A stretch of 7,198 nt of DNA from an uncultured Bacteroidales bacterium (GTDB lineage Bacteria; Bacteroidota; Bacteroidia; Bacteroidales; Paludibacteraceae): NCBI GenBank assembly GCA_946615455.1, contig CAMOHN010000051.1, positions 1-7,198 of the forward strand. Direction: 5' to 3'. The position numbers and the translations under genes are program-made. Of the stretch, positions 1 through 5,925 are shown piece after piece. Position 1 is the stretch's first letter. The number at the start of each line of letters is the position of its first letter. The notes beneath the pieces are model-generated. The model did no database searches and was not told the DNA's origin. It worked only from the letters and a program-made list of their open reading frames with translations.

Positions 1-738
1 GAGGCGGGAGACATGGTGTATGCCGTTTGCACGAGCGAGAACATGGACTTCCTGCGCACCCAGTTGGGCAAACCTGAGCACGAGATCAAGCGTGTCATGT
101 TCTACGGTGGTTCGCGCATAGCCCAAAAAGCCGCGCACAGCCTGCCCGACGAGATACAAATCAAGATCTTGGAAGCCAACAAAGACAAGTGCTACCAACT
201 GAGCGAGAAGGTAGGTAATGCTCTCATTATCCATGCTGACGGCTCGTCTATGGAAACACTCAAGGATGAGGGCATACAGGACACCGATGCCTTTGTGGCA
301 GTGACCGACAGCAGCGAGGCGAACATCTTTGCCTGCCTTGCCGCCAAACGCTTCGGAGTGAACAAGACTATTGCCGATGTGGAGAACATTGACTATATCC
401 CCATGGCGGAAGGTCTGGACATCGGTACGGTGCTCAATAAGAAGACCATCACTGCCAGTTATATCTATCAGATGCTGCTCAACGCCAGTGTACTCAATGT
501 GCGCAACCTGACCAGTGCCGATGCCGAGATTGTGGAACTGGTAGCCACCGAGGGCAGCCGTATCACCCGTCACAAGATACGGGACATCAACATGCCTGAC
601 GAGGTGTCCATAGGTGGGCTGGTGCGTGTCGGCGAAGGGTTGTTAGTCAACGGAGACACGCAGATTGTCCCCGGTGACCAAGTCATTGTGCTGTGCAAGA
701 GCCATAACATACGCGAACTGGAGCGTTACTTCAAATGA
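1..738 (+). CDS. trkA: TrkA, potassium uptake regulatory subunit (3' part; 5' end outside window)
   Basis: Open from base 1 in frame 1 to the TGA at 736-738, giving 245 residues. Full-length TrkA is about 450 residues, so roughly the second half is present. The Met at base 13 is an internal residue: codons before it (E-A-G-D) read as the end of the first RCK_C domain. TrkA is a cytoplasmic, peripheral membrane protein that binds NAD(H) and gates the TrkH channel. Visible order: tail of RCK_C-1 (residues 1-20), second Rossmann/RCK_N domain (about 30-150) with the glycine turn FYGGSRIA (34-41), an acidic residue ending strand 2 (ILEAN, E58) and the HADGSS loop (79-83 region), then RCK_C-2 (about 171-245) with the typical IVPGDQVIVL near the end. 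The glycine turn is less canonical than GGGxIG. The stop overlaps the trkH start, which supports the assignment as a Trk pair. The family call is firm; the upstream half cannot be judged. Confidence 0.93.
   Translation, partial: EAGDMVYAVCTSENMDFLRTQLGKPEHEIKRVMFYGGSRIAQKAAHSLPDEIQIKILEANKDKCYQLSEKVGNALIIHADGSSMETLKDEGIQDTDAFVAVTDSSEANIFACLAAKRFGVNKTIADVENIDYIPMAEGLDIGTVLNKKTITASYIYQMLLNASVLNVRNLTSADAEIVELVATEGSRITRHKIRDINMPDEVSIGGLVRVGEGLLVNGDTQIVPGDQVIVLCKSHNIRELERYFK
735..738 (+). promoter_or_regulatory. ATGA stop/start overlap, trkA-trkH
   Basis: The trkA TGA (736-738) and the trkH ATG (735-737) share bases, an arrangement that favours termination-reinitiation coupling and keeps the two subunits of one transporter in step. 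A GGAG occurs at 720-723, 11 bases before the start. Confidence 0.8.
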
Positions 739-2231
739 CACGAGCGTTTAACAAGAAACTGGTTTTCCGGACGATGGGTGCCCTGTTGCTTATCGAGTCG
801 GTCTTTATGGCGGCTGCAGCGACAGTGGGCTTCTATTATGACGATGCCGACCAGGGTGCTTTTTTGGTCAGTACCGTTCTGACTTTTGTAGGCGGTCTGG
901 TCGGTTTGGGCTTCGGGCATAGGGCATCGAGCGAGGTGGGGGAGCGTGAAGGTTATGTCATTGTCGCCATGGTGTGGGTGGTGTTCTCGGCTTTCGGGCT
1001 GCTGCCTTACTACCTGAGCGGGCAGATTGATTCGCTCACTGATGCATGGTTCGAGACCATGTCGGGCTTTACCACCACCGGCGCGACCATCTTGACTGAC
1101 ATTGAGTCGCTCTCGCATGGTGCACTGTTCTGGCGCGCCATGACCCAGTGGTTGGGCGGTTTGGGTATCATCGTGCTCTGTGTGGCACTGCTGCCCATGT
1201 TCGGACTGGGAGGCATGCAGTTGTATGCCGCCGAAGTGACGGGGGTCAACTATGAGAAACTCAGTCCCCGTATAGCCGACACTGCCAAACTTTTGTGGGG
1301 CGTATATATATTGCTGACGCTGGCGGAAACAGTGTTGCTCAAATGGTGTGGAATGGACATGTTTGAGGCTGTGTGTCACTCGTTCACCACCATATCGACC
1401 GGCGGCTTTTCGACCCGTAATACCAACCTCATCGGTTTTGCTCCGTCGGTACATTATGTGGTAGGACTGTTCACCCTATTGTCGGGTATCAACTTTGCGT
1501 TGCTCATCCATTTCTTGCGCGGCAAACCCATGCGTCTGTTCCAGGACGAGGAAACGCGGTGGTACATCTATGCCGTCCTGATAGGCACTCTGTTGCTGAC
1601 CGTGGGACTGGCTGTGTTCAACGGCAACGACGGGCAAACATGGACTCAAGGCGGCGCAGCTGTACTCAGGCATTGGGAGCACTCGTTCCGTCACGGTTTC
1701 TTTATGACGGTCAGTGCCATCACTTCGGCAGGCTTTGCGGCGGCAGACTACACCGTTTGGCCCTCGCTGTTGTGGGTGTTTGTGTTCTTCATGATGGCCA
1801 TGGGTGCCAGCAGCGGCAGCACGGCAGGTGGTATCAAGTGGGTGCGTATCATCATCTTTGTTAAGAGCGGCTTTGCCGAGTTCCAACGGCGTATCCACCC
1901 CAATGCCATTATACCCATCCGCCTCAACAAGCGTCCTTTGCCTTATGAGACCATCAATAATGTGATGGCTTTCATGCTCTTCTATGTACTCATAACCATC
2001 TTGACTGTATTGGTCTTCTGTGCCTTGGGTGTGGACTTTGTGGAAGCCTTGGGCACGGCGGTGACCACTATCAGCAATGTGGGTGAGAGCATCGGCAAGT
2101 ACGGACCGTTGGCATCTTATGCCGACTTTCCCGTGGCGGGCAAATGGTGGATGACGCTGGTCATGTTGACCGGTCGTTTGGAGATATTCACCATCTTGTT
2201 GCTGTTTACCAAAGCGTTGTGGAAAAAATGA
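735..2231 (+). CDS. trkH: TrkH, potassium-translocating membrane subunit
   Basis: A 498-residue polytopic inner-membrane protein (E. coli TrkH is 483), expected to conduct K+ as a dimer docked on a TrkA tetramer. The four-repeat M-P-M architecture is readable: filter 1 around TTTGATIL (113-120), filter 2 STGGFSTRN (221-229), filter 3 TSAGFAAADY (330-339), filter 4 SNVGESIG (447-454). The conserved intramembrane gate region GSTAGGIKWVRI (361-372) and the C-terminal signature MLTGRLEIFTILLLF (477-491) are both present. The start ATG at 735 overlaps the trkA stop as ATGA; a GGAG lies at 720-723, 11 bases upstream, slightly far for a Shine-Dalgarno and possibly incidental. Filter 4 departs from the NNxGPG-type motif of well-studied TrkH proteins (E-S where P-G is usual), and filter 3 has Ala where Thr or Ser is usual. 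The protein is otherwise intact in length and landmarks. Family assignment is very secure; ion selectivity (K+ alone versus K+/Na+) is not settled by sequence. Confidence 0.96.
   Translation: MTRAFNKKLVFRTMGALLLIESVFMAAAATVGFYYDDADQGAFLVSTVLTFVGGLVGLGFGHRASSEVGEREGYVIVAMVWVVFSAFGLLPYYLSGQIDSLTDAWFETMSGFTTTGATILTDIESLSHGALFWRAMTQWLGGLGIIVLCVALLPMFGLGGMQLYAAEVTGVNYEKLSPRIADTAKLLWGVYILLTLAETVLLKWCGMDMFEAVCHSFTTISTGGFSTRNTNLIGFAPSVHYVVGLFTLLSGINFALLIHFLRGKPMRLFQDEETRWYIYAVLIGTLLLTVGLAVFNGNDGQTWTQGGAAVLRHWEHSFRHGFFMTVSAITSAGFAAADYTVWPSLLWVFVFFMMAMGASSGSTAGGIKWVRIIIFVKSGFAEFQRRIHPNAIIPIRLNKRPLPYETINNVMAFMLFYVLITILTVLVFCALGVDFVEALGTAVTTISNVGESIGKYGPLASYADFPVAGKWWMTLVMLTGRLEIFTILLLFTKALWKK
2228..2231 (+). 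promoter_or_regulatory. ATGA stop/start overlap, trkH to SGNH gene
   Basis: The trkH TGA (2229-2231) overlaps the ATG at 2228-2230. The start is preceded by GGAAAAA (2221-2227), A-rich as is common for Bacteroidota starts, with no Shine-Dalgarno. This overlap is the main argument for the 2228 start over the in-frame ATG at 2144. Confidence 0.75.
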
Positions 2232-3526
2232 AGCCGTTGCGTGTGTTCGTCTTTCTCTGTCTGTGCCTGTTGTTGACGGGTGTGGCATTTTGGTTGTTCC
2301 CGCGTGAGGGAGTGACCATAGGAGACCATGTGTGGCATGCGCCCGATGTGCAACAATACCTCCAGCCCCAAGCCGATACTCTGACCATAACTCTTGACAC
2401 GGTCTGTCTGCTTTTCCTGCCTGCTGTGGAGCGGCCGCAAACGCCCGTCTATGTATCGGACACCTGTGCTCGGGACGATACCTATCGCTGGCTGATGCCC
2501 TTTTACCTTTCACTTGGCGAGGCGAAGGACAGCACCGTCCGAGTGGTGCATTATGGCGACTCACAGATTGAGGGCGACCGTATGACCATGGTGCTGCGGG
2601 CGGCTTTGCAGGCGCGTTTCGGCGGTAGCGGAGTGGGGCTGGTTCCGCTGTATCAGACCATTGACTCGCGCACCACCAACCAATACATCCTCTCGGGCGA
2701 TGGTCGCCGTGCCGTTGTGCCCAAACAGTACCTCGCTTTTGGTCCGTCGTCCCGCCGTCGAGGCGACCACCGCTATGGTCCCATGGGGCAAGTGTCGGTG
2801 ATGGACAACGCCTTGGTTAACGGCAGTGAAGACTTGTCGCTCAGGCTGGAGACCACCCGTTCTTATGCCTTTGAGCAAGTGCGCGTAGTGGCAACCCGAG
2901 ACACAATAATAGACCTGACAGACAGCACGACCCGCTATACGCTGCACCTGACCGGCAAACAGGATGTGTATGGCGTGTCCATGGAGTGTGCAACCGGCAT
3001 CTATGTGGACAATGTGGCACTCAGAGGCTGTGCCGGCACTATCTTCACGGGCATTGACTCGGTGGCATTGCAACGCTATTTCACAGACACAAGGACGCGA
3101 TTGATCATTCTGCAGTTCGGCGGCAATGTAGTGCCTTATCTGACCACGCGCAAGCAGGTCGAACAGTATGCCGCCCGTATAGGTCGTCAGCTCAAATACT
3201 TGCGTCGCTGTGCGCCCGAGGCTGCCATTCTCTTTGTCGGTCCGAGCGATATGCTCTGCTTCAAGGATGGGAAGCGGCAGTCGTATGCCATCTTGCCTGT
3301 CTTGGACACCGCGTTACGCTCAACCATCGAGCAGGAGCAGGCAACCTATTGGAGCCTATACGAAGCCATGGGGGGCGCGGGTGCCATGCTCACATGGATG
3401 CAGCAAGGGCTGGCAGGCAAGGACGGTATCCACTTCACCCGTCAGGGAGCCGACAGAGCAGGGGCTATGCTGCGCGATTTTATCCTTCAACCGCTGACCG
3501 AACAACCGGTATGTACGAACAACTGA
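2228..3526 (+). CDS. Membrane-anchored SGNH/GDSL-type protein, putative envelope O-acyltransferase/esterase partner of the MBOAT
   Basis: I start it at the ATG at 2228, giving 432 residues. An upstream in-frame ATG at 2144 would add 28 residues encoded inside trkH and would bury the N-terminal hydrophobic segment; the 2228 start gives an ATGA overlap with trkH and a clean N-terminus: K/R followed by a hydrophobic stretch (about 5-24) that looks like a signal anchor or signal peptide without a lipobox. The rest appears extracytoplasmic. SGNH blocks seen: block I VVHYGDSQIEGD (106-117, candidate nucleophile S112), a possible block II glycine (LRGCAGT, 265-271), block III QFGGN (296-300, N300), block V DGIHFT (399-404, D399 and H402). 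This is the AlgJ/AlgX/PatB-like type often encoded beside an MBOAT, where it transfers or removes acyl groups on a periplasmic glycan. About 170 residues between blocks I and III is longer than in simple GDSL lipases and may hold an inserted beta-rich domain (about 145-255). Substrate is unknown: peptidoglycan, a capsule/exopolysaccharide or a lipid-linked glycan are all possible. Confidence 0.85.
   Translation: MKPLRVFVFLCLCLLLTGVAFWLFPREGVTIGDHVWHAPDVQQYLQPQADTLTITLDTVCLLFLPAVERPQTPVYVSDTCARDDTYRWLMPFYLSLGEAKDSTVRVVHYGDSQIEGDRMTMVLRAALQARFGGSGVGLVPLYQTIDSRTTNQYILSGDGRRAVVPKQYLAFGPSSRRRGDHRYGPMGQVSVMDNALVNGSEDLSLRLETTRSYAFEQVRVVATRDTIIDLTDSTTRYTLHLTGKQDVYGVSMECATGIYVDNVALRGCAGTIFTGIDSVALQRYFTDTRTRLIILQFGGNVVPYLTTRKQVEQYAARIGRQLKYLRRCAPEAAILFVGPSDMLCFKDGKRQSYAILPVLDTALRSTIEQEQATYWSLYEAMGGAGAMLTWMQQGLAGKDGIHFTRQGADRAGAMLRDFILQPLTEQPVCTNN
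3511..3526 (+). promoter_or_regulatory. 16-base coding overlap, SGNH gene to MBOAT gene
   Basis: The MBOAT ATG (3511) lies inside the last codons of the SGNH gene, which stops at 3524-3526. No Shine-Dalgarno precedes it (GAACAACCGGT), so translation probably depends on ribosomes already on the upstream gene. This supports coupled production of the two proteins. Confidence 0.7.
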
Positions 3527-5346
3527 CGGACATATTGACCTACGACCCGCAGCACCCCCTGCTGTTCACGCAAGGGGCGTTCTGGCTGTTCTTTGCCGTG
3601 GTCTATGGCGTGTTTACATGCATCGTCGGTCGCGCGTCACATAATGAACAAAAGACACGCCTACACTTGCGCAATGTGTTCCTCATGCTTGCCAGTTGGT
3701 GGTTCTACTACAAGACCAGCGGAACCTTCCTGCTCTTATTGGTCGTGCTCACATTGGTGGCATGGCTGTTCACCCGCGCTATGGACAGAGCCAATCAGCA
3801 AGGACACCTACGACTTACACGCATCTTGTTGTGGAGCAGTGTACTGATTGATCTTGCCGCATTAGGCTTTTTCAAGTATGCCTATTTTGGTGTCGATGTG
3901 ATCAATCAACTCATTGGCACGCAACTGACCATCACCGAGAAGATCTTGTTGCCCGTCGGCATCAGTTTTTACACTTTTCAGATTATCTCTTATACAGCCG
4001 ATGTGTATCATGCCCGTATCCGACCCGTCCGTAACTTGCTGGATTTTGGCTTCTATGTATCCTTCTTCCCGCAGTTGGTTGCCGGACCCATTGTGCGGGC
4101 TTCCGAGTTCGTGCCGCAATTGTATCGACCCTTCCGATTGGGCAGGCGGCAGTTCGGTATAGCCGTCTTTTGGATATTGAACGGACTGATTAAGAAGATT
4201 GTGTTAAGTGATTATCTTGCCACGCACTTTATAGACCGCGTGTTTGACAACCCACTGCTGTTCTCGGGGGCTGAGAATCTGCTGGCATTGTTCGCCTATT
4301 CGCTGCAAGTCTATGCCGACTTTTCGGGCTATACCGACATTGCTATCGGTGTGGCAATGCTGATGGGTTTTTATCTGCCGCGCAACTTCCATTCGCCCTA
4401 CAAAGCTGCCAACCCGCAAGAGTTCTGGCGACGCTGGCACATATCGCTCAGCCGCTGGCTCAAGACCTATGTCTATATCCCTTTGGGCGGCAACCGCAAT
4501 GCCACGCCTGCCACCTATATATGGCTGTTGGTTATTGCCGTGATAGGGACATGGTTGAGCGGATCGTGGTGGGTAGCAGCTCTCATGTCGGCATCCGCTG
4601 CTGTGGTGGCACTGGTGGCCTATGTGCGACCCGAGCACCGCAAACTACTGTATGCCAACATGAACTCGTTCCTAACAATGCTCTTGGGCGGATTGTGGCA
4701 CGGAGCCAGTTGGAACTTCCTCATTTGGGGCGGGCTGAACGGCTTGGGCATGATTGCCAATAAACTCTGGCGCGAATGGCATCGTGCCGTTCAATGGGGC
4801 GTGATGTTGTGCCTGACCGCTGCCGTGTTTGCCTTGCGTTATGTATGGGCAGAGCAGGCATGGCTCAATGTGGCATGCGTATGGCTGCTGTGCCTGCTCG
4901 TCGGAGCCAGTCTGCGCCTGTTGGTCTATGTGTTGCATGGCTCGGACAAACCCGTCAGTCTGGCTATAGGCAATGCGTGGGCTGTGACACAGACCTTTGT
5001 GTTCATCACTTTTACGCGCCTGTTCTTCCGCTCAGGCTCCAACCTTGACCCCGCCACAGCCAACGAGCAGGCTTGGCAGACCGCCCGCCAGATGCTTGCC
5101 CAAATAGGTTCGGCTTGGGACACAGCCAACCTTTTACCCGTGCTGTGGGAGCATAGGGTTATCGTCCTGCTCTTTGTCATAGGCATGCTCATTCACTGGA
5201 TGCCCGACAAGTTCAAACTGTGGTACCGCATCCGTTTTGCCTCGCTGCCGGTGTGGGTCATCATTCCCTGCGTGGTGCTCATTGTCATGGTGCTTTACCA
5301 GTTTATGCGGGCGGATATGCAACCCTTCATTTACTTTCAATTTTAG
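3511..5346 (+). CDS. MBOAT family O-acyltransferase (AlgI/PatA/DltB type)
   Basis: Polytopic inner-membrane protein of 611 residues from the ATG at 3511. The frame stays open upstream to 3349, but that extension is polar, non-membrane-like and lies within the SGNH gene; the 3511 start gives the family-like N-terminus leading into the first membrane segment (about 22-40). MBOAT landmarks: WWFYYK (63-68), FKYAYF (121-126), LPVGISFYTFQ (147-157), FFPQLVAGPIVRASEF (185-200), YADFSGYTDIAIG (268-280), FWRRWHISLSRWLKTY (305-320), YIPLGGNR (322-329) and GGLWHGASWNFLIWGG (393-408) with the invariant histidine H397; H310 is the second conserved histidine. The C-terminus ends FIYFQF as in many AlgI-like proteins. 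In the family such proteins pass an acyl group, usually acetyl from acetyl-CoA, across the membrane to an SGNH partner. AlgI is about 520 residues; part of the excess is about 60 residues between GGNR and the catalytic motif. Specific acceptor and the name algI or patA cannot be assigned. Confidence 0.93.
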   Translation: MYEQLTDILTYDPQHPLLFTQGAFWLFFAVVYGVFTCIVGRASHNEQKTRLHLRNVFLMLASWWFYYKTSGTFLLLLVVLTLVAWLFTRAMDRANQQGHLRLTRILLWSSVLIDLAALGFFKYAYFGVDVINQLIGTQLTITEKILLPVGISFYTFQIISYTADVYHARIRPVRNLLDFGFYVSFFPQLVAGPIVRASEFVPQLYRPFRLGRRQFGIAVFWILNGLIKKIVLSDYLATHFIDRVFDNPLLFSGAENLLALFAYSLQVYADFSGYTDIAIGVAMLMGFYLPRNFHSPYKAANPQEFWRRWHISLSRWLKTYVYIPLGGNRNATPATYIWLLVIAVIGTWLSGSWWVAALMSASAAVVALVAYVRPEHRKLLYANMNSFLTMLLGGLWHGASWNFLIWGGLNGLGMIANKLWREWHRAVQWGVMLCLTAAVFALRYVWAEQAWLNVACVWLLCLLVGASLRLLVYVLHGSDKPVSLAIGNAWAVTQTFVFITFTRLFFRSGSNLDPATANEQAWQTARQMLAQIGSAWDTANLLPVLWEHRVIVLLFVIGMLIHWMPDKFKLWYRIRFASLPVWVIIPCVVLIVMVLYQFMRADMQPFIYFQF

Positions 5347-5352
5347 AACGCT

Positions 5353-5925
5353 ATGTGGATAGGACTGACCGGTGGTATAGGCAGCGGCAAGACAACGATT
5401 GCCAATGCGTTGAGGGAACAAGGGCTGACCGTCTATGACACGGACAAGGCCGCCAAGGACCTGATCATGCTTCCTCCTGTGCGTGAACAGATAGAAACCT
5501 TGTTGGGCAAGCAGGTGTTCGAGGGCGGCTATTACCACACTGACCTGGTGGCTGCGGCTGTGTTTGCCCGTCCAGACCTGTTGCAGGCTCTCAACGGGAT
5601 TGTGCACCCTGCCGTAGTGCAACACCTCAAACAGACCTACCCCCACCGAGGCGAAACGCTCTTTATTGAGAGTGCTATACTCTATGAGAGCGGCATGGAC
5701 GCACTCTGTGACCGTGTGGTGGCTGTCATTGCCCCCAAAGCACTGCGCATCGAGCGCACCATGGCACGCGACGGCAAAAGCCGCGAACAAGTCGTAGCAC
5801 GCATCAATAACCAAATGAGCAATTGCCAACTGCGTCACCGCGTGGACTATGTGGTGGAAAACAATGGCAAACAGTCTGTCAAGGACCTGACACGCAAACT
5901 ACTTAAACGATATAAACTGATATGA
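5353..5925 (+). CDS. coaE: Dephospho-CoA kinase
   Basis: Cytoplasmic enzyme of 190 residues that phosphorylates the 3'-hydroxyl of dephospho-CoA with ATP, the last step of CoA synthesis. Length matches the family (about 190-210). Walker A is GGIGSGKT (7-14), followed by the DTDKAAKDL segment (29-37; D29 and D31 are candidate substrate/Mg contacts), the conserved HP pair (85-86), the ESAILYESG segment (106-114, consistent with the family's PLL[FY]E-type motif), the LID-like RTMARDGKSREQ region (135-146) and INNQMS (151-156). The ATG at 5353 begins the canonical MxIGLTGGIGSGK N-terminus, so the start is secure; there is no clear Shine-Dalgarno (upstream is TTTTAGAACGCT). It follows the MBOAT stop by six bases and its own TGA overlaps the next start. 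Placement between an acyltransferase and a transporter may reflect simple operon packing rather than a shared pathway. Confidence 0.96.
   Translation: MWIGLTGGIGSGKTTIANALREQGLTVYDTDKAAKDLIMLPPVREQIETLLGKQVFEGGYYHTDLVAAAVFARPDLLQALNGIVHPAVVQHLKQTYPHRGETLFIESAILYESGMDALCDRVVAVIAPKALRIERTMARDGKSREQVVARINNQMSNCQLRHRVDYVVENNGKQSVKDLTRKLLKRYKLI
5922..5925 (+). promoter_or_regulatory. ATGA stop/start overlap, coaE-cstA
   Basis: The coaE TGA (5923-5925) overlaps the ATG of the CstA-family gene (5922-5924). Upstream bases are A/T-rich (AAACGATATAAACTGAT) without a Shine-Dalgarno, consistent with coupled translation in a Bacteroidota-style start context. Confidence 0.78.

Noticed and set aside
726..1454. 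Antisense open frame (242 codons) opposite the first half of trkH
   Set aside because: Same low-complexity His/Gln-rich shadow character; trkH on the other strand has clear family motifs.
2144..2227. Upstream in-frame start for the SGNH protein
   Set aside because: It would place 28 extra residues before the signal-anchor segment and lie deep in trkH; the 2228 ATG gives a typical N-terminus and an ATGA overlap.
1476..2564. Long antisense open frame (362 codons) opposite trkH and the start of the SGNH gene
   Set aside because: Its translation is rich in His, Gln, Arg and Pro with no recognisable domain, it spans the boundary of two firmly assigned genes, and it is explained as a shadow of their codon use.
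3349..3510. Upstream in-frame start for the MBOAT protein
   Set aside because: The added 54 residues are Arg/Gly/His-rich and unlike any MBOAT N-terminus; they are an off-frame reading of the SGNH 3' end.
5341..5352. Possible terminator or promoter between the MBOAT gene and coaE
   Set aside because: Only six non-coding bases are present, with no hairpin and no recognisable promoter element.
5134..5838. Antisense open frame (234 codons) opposite the MBOAT end and coaE
   Set aside because: It crosses two real genes including the strongly conserved coaE, and has no recognisable motif.
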